Shown here: in pieces, positions 16,072 to 24,960 of the stretch
How positions within the stretch are numbered: the first letter of the stretch is position 1
Layout of the letters: each line of letters begins with the position of its first letter
Assembly (NCBI RefSeq): GCF_004135285.1
Contig: NZ_CP035494.1
Span: forward strand, 930,001-994,000
Direction of reading: 5' to 3'
Source of the DNA: Microbacterium protaetiae
Lineage (GTDB): Bacteria > Actinomycetota > Actinomycetes > Actinomycetales > Microbacteriaceae
DNA length: 64,000 nt
Translations under genes and position numbers: made by a program
The notes under the pieces: generated by a model
Seen by the model: only the letters and a program-made list of their open reading frames with translations
The model's database searches: none
What the model was told of the DNA's origin: nothing

Positions 16072-17773
16072 CGAGAACTGGGACCGAGAAGTCGACCTGC
16101 TCGTGCTCGGCAGCGGGGCAGCGGGGCTGTCAGCCGCCACCACCGCGGCGGCGAGAGGGTTGGACACCCTCGTTCTGGAGAAGACGGAGTATCTCGGGGG
16201 CACTACGGCATACTCGGCGGGGACCTGCTGGATTCCAGCCCACCGTCATCAGCGTGCCCTGGGGATGACGCACGAACGCGCGGACGCGCAGCGGTACCTC
16301 GATCTGATCGTGGGCGACAAGGCGCCGCGCGAGCTCCGCGAGGCGTACTTGGACCGCGGCCCCGAGATGATCGACTTCTTCGACGCGCTCGGTGTGCGCT
16401 TCTGGCATTCGACGACCGTCGTCGACTATCACCCGGAAGTCGAGGGCGCCGGCGTTGGTCGAGCGCTGGAGCCCGAGACCTTCGACGGGCGGCGCCTGGG
16501 CATCGAGGACTTCCGCCGCGTGCGCTGGCCTGTGCCCGAGTTCGCTCTTTTCGGCGGCACGTTGATGGTGCGGCGCGCCGAGGTGAATCAGCTGCTCGAG
16601 CTCTTCCGCGGATCGCCGCGCGCGGTCGCTGTGGCGCTGAAACTCGGCATCCGTTGGGCGCTGGACAGAGTGCGCTACCCGCGCGGCACGCGCCTGGCAA
16701 TGGGCAACGCGCTGGTGGCCCGCCTGCTCTACACGCTGAAACAGCACCGCGGACGCGTCGCGTTCAACAGCACCGCCAGAGAGCTGATCGTCTCCGGCGG
16801 CCGTGTCGTCGGCGCCGTCGTCGAAAGTCAGGGACGCGAACTGCGGGTCGGCGCGCGCCGCGGCGTCGTGCTGGCCGGAGGCGGATTCGCCGCGAGTCGC
16901 TCGTGGCGCGAACAGCAGCTGCCGCGGCCCACGGCGCAGTTCACCCGCGCCGCAGAAGGGGCCACAGGAGACACCCTCACGCTCGGCCTCGACGCCGGCG
17001 GCGTGCTTGGACCCGATCATGGAGACAACGCGCTGTGGTTCCCCAGCTCGATCGGCCGGCGCCGGAACGGCTCGCTCATGGTGTTTCCGCACATCTGGGA
17101 TCGTGCCAAACCGGGGATCGTGGCCGTCGCACGGTCGGGGCGTCGATTCGTCGACGAGTCGGTGTCGTACGACCGGTTCGTGCGCGCCATGTACGCCGCC
17201 AACACCGACGATGAGAGCATTCCGGCGTGGTTGATCATCGATGCCTCGGCGTTGCGCGCCTACGGCCTCGGGATGATCCGCCCGCACACGCCGCGCGCAT
17301 TCCTGGCCAAGTACGTCCGAGGCGGGTACGTCCATCGTGCGCGCACAATCCGCGAGCTCGCTAAACGGATCGGCGTGGACCCTGCGGGCCTCGAGTCGAC
17401 CGTGCGGGCGGCCAACGAGGCTGCGACCTCAGGCGCGGACGAGGAATTCGGCAAGGGGACGACCAGCTTCGGACGCCAGTACGGCGACGCGCGACACCGG
17501 CCGAATGTGAATCTCGGGCCGATCCGCGACGCACCGTTCTATGCCATGGCGGTCGTGCCCACACCGCTGGGCACCGCACGCGGACTGAGCACCGATGCAC
17601 GCGCCCGCGTACTGAATGCCGCCGGTGTTCCCGTTGCGGGACTCTATGCCGCCGGAAATGACGCCGACTCGCCGATGGGCGCAGAGTACCCTGGGGCTGG
17701 CTGCCAGGTCGGTGCGGGGATGACCTTCGGGTATGTTGCAGCGATGGATGCCGCACAGGACGCAGACGGATAG
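16064..17773 (+). CDS. FAD-dependent ring desaturase, ketosteroid-dehydrogenase type (2 of 3)
   Basis: 569-residue homologue of the gene at 13487. FAD motif G-S-G-A-A-G is near residues 14-19, the segment G-G-T-T-A-Y-S-A-G is shared by this group, and the C-terminal Y542-P-G-A-G follows G-L-Y-A-A-G-N-D. The ATG at 16064 has a GAAGGA site and overlaps the TIM-barrel gene by 8 bases; the ATG at 16034 is less likely. It is clearly similar to flavoprotein 1 over its length (both have M-V/V-F-P-H-I-x-D-R-A-K-P-G), so it may act on the same ring at a second position. Cytoplasmic, with no twin-arginine signal. Confidence 0.85.
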   Translation: MPDENWDREVDLLVLGSGAAGLSAATTAAARGLDTLVLEKTEYLGGTTAYSAGTCWIPAHRHQRALGMTHERADAQRYLDLIVGDKAPRELREAYLDRGPEMIDFFDALGVRFWHSTTVVDYHPEVEGAGVGRALEPETFDGRRLGIEDFRRVRWPVPEFALFGGTLMVRRAEVNQLLELFRGSPRAVAVALKLGIRWALDRVRYPRGTRLAMGNALVARLLYTLKQHRGRVAFNSTARELIVSGGRVVGAVVESQGRELRVGARRGVVLAGGGFAASRSWREQQLPRPTAQFTRAAEGATGDTLTLGLDAGGVLGPDHGDNALWFPSSIGRRRNGSLMVFPHIWDRAKPGIVAVARSGRRFVDESVSYDRFVRAMYAANTDDESIPAWLIIDASALRAYGLGMIRPHTPRAFLAKYVRGGYVHRARTIRELAKRIGVDPAGLESTVRAANEAATSGADEEFGKGTTSFGRQYGDARHRPNVNLGPIRDAPFYAMAVVPTPLGTARGLSTDARARVLNAAGVPVAGLYAAGNDADSPMGAEYPGAGCQVGAGMTFGYVAAMDAAQDADG

Positions 17774-17780
17774 GGAGACA

Positions 17781-18698
17781 GTGGAAGCACGCTGGCTGGA
17801 GGCGTTCGTCGCCGTCGCCGAAGAGTTGCACTTCGGGCGCGCGGCCCAGCGACTGCACATGGCGCAATCGCCGTTGAGTCAGACCATCCGGCGACTCGAG
17901 ACACACGTAGGGGCGCCGCTGTTTGATCGCAACACGCGCAGCGTCGCGTTGACTCCCGCAGGAACGGCCCTGCTGCCGATGGCATATCGCGTGCTCCGCG
18001 ATGTCGCTCTGGCCACCGCCGCCGCGCAAGCCGCATCGGGCCGTGTGCACGGGATCGTACGCATCGGATTCTCCGGCGCCTTCAACCATCTCACGCTGCC
18101 CAGACTGGCTCGAGCAATCCGCCGCGAGCTCCCCGACATCGATCTCGAACTGATCAGCCGGATCAGCACGGGCGAGGGTCTCACGAAGCTGCGCAACGGC
18201 ACTATCGACATAGCCTTCGTCGGCCTGCCGATCGGCAGCTCGCCCGCGGTGTCGTCGCGCCTCATTTCCCGAACAGAGATGGGCGCAGTCGTTCCCGAAG
18301 ACCACCCCCTGGCCGATGAGACCTCGATCAGCGTCGCTCAGCTTGAGGACGACGACTTCTTGTCGATGCCGCTGGACGGGTCCTCGGCCATGGCCGACGT
18401 GCTCATGCGCTGCGGCATCGCCGCGGGGTTCCGGCCGCGAGTCGTCCAGGAGATCACAGACCCGTACATGCTCCTCACGTTCGTCGCCACCGGTATGGGT
18501 GTCAGCATCGTGGCCGAGGATCTCGCCCCGATCCTGCCGCGCGGTGCGCGATGGATCCCGCTCAACGACCAGACGCAGTACATGTATCACGGCATCGCGT
18601 GGATGACCGACGAGCACTCTGCAGCCGTCGAGGCGGTCCTCACCCTGTCGGAGAGAATCCTGCCGACCCCCGCTGTGACACCGCACACGCCTCAGTAG
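17781..18698 (+). CDS. LysR-family transcriptional regulator
   Basis: 305-residue LysR protein. The helix-turn-helix is in the first 60 residues (H-F-G-R-A-A-Q-R-L-H-M-A-Q-S-P-L-S-Q-T-I-R-R-L-E), followed by a typical effector domain of the CatR/BenM branch. The GTG at 17781 is preceded by AGGGAG and lies seven bases after the flavoprotein stop, so it is cotranscribed. It likely controls the island genes. Candidate sites are the symmetrical elements at 19471-19522 and 29866-29875. Its stop overlaps the convergent SDR gene. Confidence 0.87.
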   Translation: MEARWLEAFVAVAEELHFGRAAQRLHMAQSPLSQTIRRLETHVGAPLFDRNTRSVALTPAGTALLPMAYRVLRDVALATAAAQAASGRVHGIVRIGFSGAFNHLTLPRLARAIRRELPDIDLELISRISTGEGLTKLRNGTIDIAFVGLPIGSSPAVSSRLISRTEMGAVVPEDHPLADETSISVAQLEDDDFLSMPLDGSSAMADVLMRCGIAAGFRPRVVQEITDPYMLLTFVATGMGVSIVAEDLAPILPRGARWIPLNDQTQYMYHGIAWMTDEHSAAVEAVLTLSERILPTPAVTPHTPQ

Positions 18699-19432
18699 TC
18701 GGCACGACCGCCCGAGAGGTCGAAGATCGCGCCGGTGGTGAAACTGCACTGGTCGCTTGCAATCCAGGCAACCGTGGCCGCGACTTCGTCGACGCTCAGG
18801 AACCGGCGCATCGGGATCAGTGCGCGGGTGCGCTCGATGAACTCCTCTGTCAACTGATCGAACAAGTCAGTCTGCACCATCACCGGCGCCACCGCGTTGA
18901 CGGTCACCCCGGATTCGACGAGCTCGCGGGCGAGCACCTTCGTCATTCCCACGACACCGTGTTTCGCCGCGACGTATGCCGAGAGCATGGGCGTCGCTTC
19001 CTTGCCTGCGATCGATGCCACAGTGATGATGCGGCCGTAGCCATTCGCGCGCATGCCCGGGATCACAGCCTTGGCCGCCAGGAACGCACCTGTCAAATCG
19101 ATGTCGACCACCCGTCGCCATTGGGCCGCGTCATACTCCCACGCGTTAGCCACGGGGCCGGTGATACCCGCACATGAGATGAGCACATCCACACCGCCCA
19201 GAACGCCGACAGTGGCCGCCAACGCCGCAGCGATCGACTGCTCGTCGGTGATGTCGACGACGAACGATGCGGCCGGAAGACCGTGGGCCGCATCGCTCGC
19301 CGCCACCCGGTCCCAGACCGCGACCGACGCACCCGATGCGGCCAAGAGCCCCACGATCGCCTGTCCGATTCCTCCCGCGCCACCGGTGACCACGGCGCGC
19401 ATGCCGTCGAACGAGAACGCGACCTGTGACAT
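18692..19432 (-). CDS. short-chain dehydrogenase/reductase
   Basis: 246-residue SDR with the NAD(P) motif T-G-G-A-G-G-I-G (residues 16-23), an N/S-A-G segment (S-C-A-G-I) and catalytic Ser plus Y-V-A-A-K. Wild-type-looking active site. An aspartate-type second strand (V-W-D-R) suggests NAD. It is divergent from the operon starting at 19591. In an aromatisation route it could oxidise a ring hydroxyl to the ketone needed by the flavoproteins. No ribosome site precedes the ATG, but a TAACCT box ends seven bases before it, so a leaderless transcript is likely. Confidence 0.85.
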   Translation of the reverse strand: MSQVAFSFDGMRAVVTGGAGGIGQAIVGLLAASGASVAVWDRVAASDAAHGLPAASFVVDITDEQSIAAALAATVGVLGGVDVLISCAGITGPVANAWEYDAAQWRRVVDIDLTGAFLAAKAVIPGMRANGYGRIITVASIAGKEATPMLSAYVAAKHGVVGMTKVLARELVESGVTVNAVAPVMVQTDLFDQLTEEFIERTRALIPMRRFLSVDEVAATVAWIASDQCSFTTGAIFDLSGGRADY

Positions 19433-19470
19433 GCCGCAAGGTTAGCAACGATCTAGTACGTAAACAACAA

Positions 19471-19522
19471 GATCAATGCTGAATTCAGTCGTTCTGTGTA
19501 CACAGTTTGGATCAATACTGAA
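19471..19522. promoter_or_regulatory. symmetrical regulatory region between SDR and YciI genes
   Basis: A 13-base direct repeat GATCAAT(G/A)CTGAA occurs at 19471-19483 and 19510-19522. Between them lie two perfect palindromes, CTGAATTCAG (19479-19488) and CTGTGTACACAG (19494-19505). The pattern looks like a paired operator serving both divergent genes. The half CTGTGTACAC recurs with one change upstream of the ABC operon (29866-29875, minus strand). Confidence 0.5.
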
Positions 19523-19590
19523 GAGGGGGCGGCACACTCGCTGCGGCAGCCGCCGTCTGGCGCCCTCACCCACACCAGGAGGCCCATCCC

Positions 19591-19884
19591 ATGCCGACAT
19601 TCGTCGTCACCTATCACTACGCCGACGACAGCGATGAGCGTCGTGCTCAGCATCGACCCGCCCATGTCGCATTCCTGCGCCGATTACACGACGCGGGCGT
19701 GCTTTATATGAGTGGGCCGCTGGACGCCGAGCCGCCTCGTGCCGTCCTGGTCTTGGAGGACACCGACCGCACCGCCCTCCAAGAACGGATGAGCGAGGAT
19801 CCGTTCTTCGTCAATGAGCTCATCGCCACCCGTGAGATCGCGGAGTGGAAGGTGTTCTTCGACCCTCGCCGCTCGGACCGATGA
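19591..19884 (+). CDS. YciI-family protein (ferredoxin-like fold)
   Basis: 97-residue YciI-like protein with the conserved H-x-x-F-L-R-R-L segment near residue 27-34 and a D-P-F segment near 70. Family members are small dimeric enzymes or chaperone-like proteins, often in aromatic pathways, and structurally related to muconolactone isomerase. It has a strong AGGAGG ribosome site and is first in a four-gene operon. It overlaps the dehydrogenase gene by four bases. It may be an isomerase or dehydrochlorinase-like enzyme, but no direct evidence exists for a reaction. Confidence 0.8.
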   Translation: MPTFVVTYHYADDSDERRAQHRPAHVAFLRRLHDAGVLYMSGPLDAEPPRAVLVLEDTDRTALQERMSEDPFFVNELIATREIAEWKVFFDPRRSDR

Positions 19885-20930
19885 ACACGATGCTGGTCGC
19901 GCGAACGACAGCGAAGCAGACGCTGTCGTTCGAGAAGGTGGCGACTCCATCGCGGTCACCAGGGCACTGCCTTGTGCGGGTCGCCTCGGTCAGCCTGTGC
20001 GGCACTGACCTGCACATCTTCGACGATGACTACCCGAGTGACCTGCCGATCGTGCAAGGCCACGAGATCTGCGGCGCGGTCTTTGAGGCAGACCCCGACG
20101 GAAACCTCGTCGCAGGTGACCGCGTCGTAGTGGATCCGCTCATCGCGTGCGGACAGTGCGCGGTCTGTCGCGCGGGCCATGCCAACGTGTGCCCGAAGCT
20201 GTCAGTGCTGGGCTGCTACACCGACGGTGGTCTCGCCGAGGTGCTCAACGTCCCGACCCCCCGGTTGCATCGCGTGCCGCACGAGATGGACGACGATGCC
20301 GCAGCGCTGGCCGAACCCACGTCAATAGCGTTGGAGGCGGTGACGCGGGCCGAGCCCCGCGCCGGCGATGTTGCTCTCGTGCTCGGCTGCGGCCCGATCG
20401 GTCTGCTCAGTTCTCTCGCACTCGTCGACCGCGGCGCGACGGTGGTCGCCGCCGACATCGACGAGCAACGCACCGCGCTGGCCCGGCGCCTCGGCGCTAC
20501 GCACACATTCGTGGTCGGAACGACCTTTCCCGACCCAAAGCAGCACGAGGTACTGGCGGCGCTGACCGAAGGCATGGGTCCGCGAATCATCATCGAGGCG
20601 ACCGGTGCCCCGACATCATTGATGAACGCCATCCGCACGATCGCACCGGCCGGCCGCATCGTGCAGGTCGGAATCTCGACGGGCTCAGCCACGATCGCTG
20701 TGAAGGATCTCACCGACAAAGAGATCGAACTTCACGGCAGCCGGAACAGTCGCGGTCTGATCCCCGAGGCACTCTCGCTTCTCCACCGGCATCCCGCGGC
20801 GGCATCCGCACTCATCACTCACCGCTTCGCCTTCACCGAACTGGGCGAAGCCTTGCGCACGATGGCCGATCACACGGTGCCCACCGGCAAGATCGTGATC
20901 CACGTATCCGGTTCCTTGGAGGTGTCATGA
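19881..20930 (+). CDS. zinc-dependent alcohol dehydrogenase (MDR family)
   Basis: 349-residue medium-chain dehydrogenase. The catalytic Zn ligand Cys is in C-G-T-D-L-H and G-H-E lies in Q-G-H-E-I-C-G. The structural Zn site is the four-Cys cluster C-G-Q-C-A-V-C-x(6)-C, and the NAD motif is G-C-G-P-I-G. It resembles the sorbitol/threonine dehydrogenase branch, which oxidises secondary alcohols of polyols and cyclitols to ketones. It is coupled by 4-base overlaps to the YciI-like gene and to flavoprotein 3, so it probably makes the ring ketone that the flavoprotein desaturates. Confidence 0.88.
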   Translation: MNTMLVARTTAKQTLSFEKVATPSRSPGHCLVRVASVSLCGTDLHIFDDDYPSDLPIVQGHEICGAVFEADPDGNLVAGDRVVVDPLIACGQCAVCRAGHANVCPKLSVLGCYTDGGLAEVLNVPTPRLHRVPHEMDDDAAALAEPTSIALEAVTRAEPRAGDVALVLGCGPIGLLSSLALVDRGATVVAADIDEQRTALARRLGATHTFVVGTTFPDPKQHEVLAALTEGMGPRIIIEATGAPTSLMNAIRTIAPAGRIVQVGISTGSATIAVKDLTDKEIELHGSRNSRGLIPEALSLLHRHPAAASALITHRFAFTELGEALRTMADHTVPTGKIVIHVSGSLEVS

Positions 20931-22552
20931 ACGTCGCGATCACCACCGGGACCGATCATCTGCCGGTATCTGTCGATGTTCTCGTCCTCGGCTCGGGCGC
21001 GGCCGGGCTCGTCGCCGCCCTGCGTGCCGCCGATGCCGGTGCCGCGGTCTGCGTCGCGGAGAAGGCACAACTGCTCGGCGGCACCACCAGCGCCGGAGGC
21101 GGAGTGATGTGGGCTCCGGCGACGTCGTTGGCGGAACAGCACGGGTTCACCGATTCTGCAGATCGCGCGGCGGCATATCTGTCGGCGGCATCCGGCCATG
21201 TGATGGATGACCGAGCGATCACCTGGTACGTGAAGACGGCCGCCGAGGCGGTCGACTACCTTCTCACGCGCACCCGCGTGCGGCTGACGCCGCTGGCCAG
21301 ACCCGATTATCGGGGCGAGTGGCCGGGAGCGGCGCAGGGCGGGCGCAGCCTCGACAACGACGCGTTCGACCCTGCCGATTTACCGGGCCTTGCCGCGCGC
21401 TTACGACCGTCGTCATACTTTCCTTTGCTCTCGATGGCCGAACGCGACGATCTCGACGGCCGCGCACCCGACCCCGCACTGCTCGCGGACCGGGCCGCGC
21501 GCGGGGTGCGCACGATGGGCGGCGCCCTCGTGGGCGCACTCGTCGGCTCAGCGCTCGACCGGGGCATTCCGATCGTCGCCAATGCCCGTGCCACCTCGTT
21601 GCGACGCAGGAATGACGACGGATGGGATGTGCAGTTCGACGACGTCGCCGTCGGCGCCCGCAGCGTCGTCGTGGCCACCGGGGGCTTCGAATGGAACCCG
21701 CGCCTGCGCGACGCGTTTCTCGCCTTCGAGATCACACCGATCAGCGCTCCCTCCAATGAGGGCGATGGGCTCGAGATGGCGATGGCCGCCGGGGCCGCAG
21801 TGGCGGACATGACGGCCATCTGGGGAGTCCCCGTCATCGCGCCACCGACGCAGTTCTACGACGGAAAGCCCTCGGGCCGGATGGGCAACGTCGAGATGAC
21901 CCTGCCCGGGTCGATCGTCGTCAACGCCGCCGGCGAGAGGTTCGTCAACGAGGCCCTCGCCTACCAGGACACCTGCCGCATGTTCGGCGACACCGATCCG
22001 AAGACCGGGCGGCCTCGCAACATCCCGGCATGGCTGGTATTCGACCGGACGTTCGCACAGAAATATCCGATCGCCGGTTCAGGACCCGGATCGGTACCCG
22101 ACTGGGCTGTGACAGCCGACTCGATCTCCGAGCTGGCGACCGCCTGCGGCATCGACGCGGCTGGGCTGAGCGCCACGGTCGATCTCTTCAACGTCGACGC
22201 AGCCGCCGGGCACGACACGCGCTTCGGGCGTGGCGACAGCGCAGAGGACCGATTCCTCGGCGACTCGACACACAGTCCGAACCCGTGTCTCGCACCGTTG
22301 GACACCGCCCCCTTCGCCGCCGTCCGGGTGTACCCGGGTGTTCTCGGTACCTCGGGAGGCCTGCGCACGGACTTCCATGGCCGAGTGCTCGGATGGGACG
22401 ATGCGCCACTGCCGGGGCTATATGCGGCCGGCAACGCCAGCGCCAGCGTATTCCGCAACACCTACCCGGGCGGCGGAGCAACGATCGGGTCGGCGATCAC
22501 GCGTGCCTACGTCGTCGGTGCCGCCGCGGCATCCCGTGACGGTGACTCATGA
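20927..22552 (+). CDS. FAD-dependent ring desaturase, ketosteroid-dehydrogenase type (3 of 3)
   Basis: 541-residue flavoprotein, the most divergent of the three. The FAD motif is G-S-G-A-A-G near residues 19-24. G-L-Y-A-A-G-N precedes Y513-P-G-G-G, the ring-ketone-binding Tyr/Gly motif. The N-terminal extension in the longer open frame is a shadow of the dehydrogenase gene; the ATG at 20927 has a TTGGAGG site and overlaps the upstream stop. It is cotranscribed with a Zn-dehydrogenase and a Gfo/Idh-type dehydrogenase, consistent with stepwise ring oxidation. Substrate unknown. Confidence 0.85.
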   Translation: MNVAITTGTDHLPVSVDVLVLGSGAAGLVAALRAADAGAAVCVAEKAQLLGGTTSAGGGVMWAPATSLAEQHGFTDSADRAAAYLSAASGHVMDDRAITWYVKTAAEAVDYLLTRTRVRLTPLARPDYRGEWPGAAQGGRSLDNDAFDPADLPGLAARLRPSSYFPLLSMAERDDLDGRAPDPALLADRAARGVRTMGGALVGALVGSALDRGIPIVANARATSLRRRNDDGWDVQFDDVAVGARSVVVATGGFEWNPRLRDAFLAFEITPISAPSNEGDGLEMAMAAGAAVADMTAIWGVPVIAPPTQFYDGKPSGRMGNVEMTLPGSIVVNAAGERFVNEALAYQDTCRMFGDTDPKTGRPRNIPAWLVFDRTFAQKYPIAGSGPGSVPDWAVTADSISELATACGIDAAGLSATVDLFNVDAAAGHDTRFGRGDSAEDRFLGDSTHSPNPCLAPLDTAPFAAVRVYPGVLGTSGGLRTDFHGRVLGWDDAPLPGLYAAGNASASVFRNTYPGGGATIGSAITRAYVVGAAAASRDGDS

Positions 22553-23577
22553 TGCGCATCGGGCTCATCGGCGCCGGCGTCATCGGACGCACCCACGCCC
22601 AGGCGATAGCCTCGACCGAAGGCTTCGAACTCACCTCGGTCGCCGACCCGTTCTCATCGGGCGCAGAACTTGCCACGGACTTCGGCGCGACTCACCACCG
22701 AGATCACCGCGATCTACTGGCCGCCGGCGGCCTCGACGCCGTGATCGTGGCCACCCCCAACGACCTGCACGTGCCGGTCGGACTCGACGTGATAGCGGCC
22801 GGTCTTCCACTGCTGGTCGAGAAGCCAATCGCCACCACCTCGATGCAAGCGCGCGTTCTCGTGGATGCCGCAGCAGCAGCCCGCGTTCCGGTGCTTGTGG
22901 GGCACCATCGGCGCTACCATCCCGTGGTCCGGCGGGCAAAAGAGATCATCGACTCCGGACGCCTCGGGCGCATCGTGGGCGTGAGCGCGACAGCTTTCAT
23001 GCGCAAGCCCCCCGACTACTTCGACATCGCGTGGCGTCGCGAGCGCGGCACGGGCGGACCATTCCTCATCAATCTCATCCATGAGATCGATCTGCTTCGA
23101 CATCTGATTGGAGAGGTGACCTCGGTTTCGGCGTTCGCATCGTCTGCCGCACGGAGCTTCGAGGTGGAAGACACCGGCGCTGTCATCATGTCGTTCGATG
23201 GTGGCGCGCTCGGGAGCCTGGCCATATCGGATGCGGTAGCGGCGCCGTGGAGCTGGGACCTCACCGCCGGGGACTCGTCCAGGTTCCCTATGCGTGACGT
23301 CGAGTCGCATCGGATCGGCGGCGAGTCGGCTTCGCTGACGCTGCCGACGCTCCAGTTGTGGGAGCACGACGGTGCGCCGAGCTGGACGATGCCGCAGCAC
23401 GTCATCCGCCAGAACGTGCCGCGTGATGATCCGTACGCGGCGCAGCTGCGCCATCTCGGCGAGGTCGTCACGGGCGACGTGCAGCCGCTGGTAAGTGCCG
23501 CTGAGGGTGCGCGCGACCTCGAGGTGGTCGAGGCTGTGATGCGTTCGGCGACGACGGGCGCCGTGATCGCCGTCTGA
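22549..23577 (+). CDS. Gfo/Idh/MocA-family oxidoreductase
   Basis: 342-residue NAD(P)-dependent dehydrogenase. It has the N-terminal Rossmann motif G-L-I-G-A-G-V-I-G, the family signature E-K-P (near residue 89) and an H-E-I-D segment near residue 177-180 carrying the usual catalytic His/Asp pair. Relatives oxidise inositols, sugars or cyclitol-like acids to ketones. It overlaps flavoprotein 3 by four bases and ends only five bases from the convergent aroQ-like gene. In this context it probably oxidises a hydroxyl on an alicyclic acid. A sugar substrate cannot be excluded. Confidence 0.85.
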   Translation: MMRIGLIGAGVIGRTHAQAIASTEGFELTSVADPFSSGAELATDFGATHHRDHRDLLAAGGLDAVIVATPNDLHVPVGLDVIAAGLPLLVEKPIATTSMQARVLVDAAAAARVPVLVGHHRRYHPVVRRAKEIIDSGRLGRIVGVSATAFMRKPPDYFDIAWRRERGTGGPFLINLIHEIDLLRHLIGEVTSVSAFASSAARSFEVEDTGAVIMSFDGGALGSLAISDAVAAPWSWDLTAGDSSRFPMRDVESHRIGGESASLTLPTLQLWEHDGAPSWTMPQHVIRQNVPRDDPYAAQLRHLGEVVTGDVQPLVSAAEGARDLEVVEAVMRSATTGAVIAV

Positions 23578-23582
23578 TGTCG

Positions 23583-24020
23583 TCAGGCAGCGGTCAACGT
23601 CGCCAATCGCCGCAGAGCGAACTCGTACCCTTGGATGCCTGCGCCCATGACGACGGCGGACGCAGCGTGCGAGACATAGGAATGCTGGCGAAACTGCTCG
23701 CGGCGGTGGATGTTCGTGACGTGCACCTCGACCACTGGTAATTCAGCGGCCAACAGCGTGTCGAGGATCGCTATCGATGTCGAGGTGTAGCCAGCGGGGT
23801 TGATCACTATGCCATCTGCCTCAGTGCGCGCCCTCTGGATAAGGTCGACGATCTCGCCCTCGTGATTGCTCTGGTGGAACTCGATCTGCAGTCCGAGTTC
23901 CTCGGCGACTGAGTCGCACAGCCGCTTGACGTCTTCGATATTGTCGGTGCCGTACAGGTGCGGTTCGCGCAAGCCGAGCAGATTGATGTTCGGCCCGTTG
24001 ATGATCATGATCCTGGCCAC
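23583..24020 (-). CDS. aroQ: type II 3-dehydroquinate dehydratase, active-site variant
   Basis: 145 residues, the normal family size. It has N8-G-P-N, Y23 (P-H-L-Y-G), N74, H100 and R111 as expected for dehydration of 3-dehydroquinate to 3-dehydroshikimate. The usual N-P-G-A-Y-T-H-T-S segment reads N-P-A-G-Y-T-S-T-S, so the substrate-binding His is Ser80, and the usual Arg before the Asp is Leu86. The enzyme may thus have changed activity or a related substrate. The GTG at 24020 is chosen for its AAGGAGA site; the ATG at 24065 would overlap the upstream gene. It is last of the operon from 31494 and probably catabolic. Confidence 0.85.
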   Translation of the reverse strand: MARIMIINGPNINLLGLREPHLYGTDNIEDVKRLCDSVAEELGLQIEFHQSNHEGEIVDLIQRARTEADGIVINPAGYTSTSIAILDTLLAAELPVVEVHVTNIHRREQFRQHSYVSHAASAVVMGAGIQGYEFALRRLATLTAA

Positions 24021-24045
24021 TGCTGTCTCCTTGTCGTTCAGCTGT

Positions 24046-24948
24046 TCATCCGACGGGCGTACCACGGCGAGAGTCGATCAGCTCGAGGAAGTGCGCACGC
24101 ATGCGCTCAGCGTCGGGGCGGACGCCGGTGATGAGCCGGATGCCCTCGACTGCCTGCCCGACGTTCATGCGCCCACCGTCGAGCGTCTCCAGGCCGCGGC
24201 GTCGTGCCGCCTGCAGCAGTTCGGTATCGATGGGGAAATACACGACGTCGGCGACCCACGCGCTGTCCTTGAGTGCCGCAACGTCGAAGGCGACCCCGGG
24301 ATGCTCGGCCATTCCCAACGGCGTCGCGTTCACCGCTCCGTCGGCACGCGCCAGCGCTTCCCCTGCCTCCGCGGTGCTGGCCGAGGCCACGTGCGCTTCG
24401 GGGAACGCGGCACGCAGTCGGGCGCAAAGATCCTCCACGCGCAACGGCTCGATGTCGGCAACTGTCAGGCGCTTCGTTCCGAGCGAAAGCAGAGCGTAGG
24501 CGGACGCCGACCCCGCCCCGCCGCCACCGAACTGGACGACGTCGTTGAGCGATGCCCCCGGCAGTCCATTGCGGACGCCGTCACGGAACCCCACCCAGTC
24601 GGTGTTGTATCCGACAAAACGACCGTCGCGGATCACCACGAGGTTGACCGCGCCCAAGCGCGCCGCGTCGCGGTCGATCTCATCGAGATGGGCCATCACA
24701 AGCTGCTTGCACGGATAGGTGATGTTGACAGCCGAGTATCCGGCATCGCGCAGCCGGTCGAGGATGTCACCCACACTCTCCGGCGGCAGGTCGAGCTCAG
24801 CGAGGTCATGGAGCACGTAGCGGTAGTCGAGCCCCAGCGCGGTTGCTTCCGCGGTATGCAACGGTGGGGACAGAGACGGCCCGATGCCCCTCCCGATCAG
24901 TCCGACCAGGAATCGATCGTCCCGAGCACTAGCCTGTGCCTGCGTCAT
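24046..24948 (-). CDS. aroE: quinate/shikimate dehydrogenase (AroE family)
   Basis: 300-residue AroE-family enzyme with S25-L-S27 and the catalytic K81 (N-I-T-Y-P-C-K) and D117 (Y-N-T-D) in place. It has a G-G-G-G-A-G-S-A nucleotide motif whose second strand ends V-A-D-I. The acidic residue at that point, instead of the N-R-T-x-x-R of NADP enzymes, suggests NAD use, as in catabolic quinate/shikimate dehydrogenases. It would interconvert quinate/3-dehydroquinate or shikimate/3-dehydroshikimate. It follows livF by 12 bases and precedes the aroQ-like gene, both facts in favour of a catabolic role in this operon. Confidence 0.87.
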   Translation of the reverse strand: MTQAQASARDDRFLVGLIGRGIGPSLSPPLHTAEATALGLDYRYVLHDLAELDLPPESVGDILDRLRDAGYSAVNITYPCKQLVMAHLDEIDRDAARLGAVNLVVIRDGRFVGYNTDWVGFRDGVRNGLPGASLNDVVQFGGGGAGSASAYALLSLGTKRLTVADIEPLRVEDLCARLRAAFPEAHVASASTAEAGEALARADGAVNATPLGMAEHPGVAFDVAALKDSAWVADVVYFPIDTELLQAARRRGLETLDGGRMNVGQAVEGIRLITGVRPDAERMRAHFLELIDSRRGTPVG

Positions 24949-24960
24949 CCGTGTCTCCCG

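Noticed and set aside
13487..22552. Steroid degradation cluster (three ketosteroid-dehydrogenase-like proteins)
   Set aside because: No ketosteroid hydroxylase, Hsa, Mce or cholesterol genes are nearby. The neighbours are quinate/cyclitol-type enzymes and pca genes, so a small alicyclic acid is a better guess.
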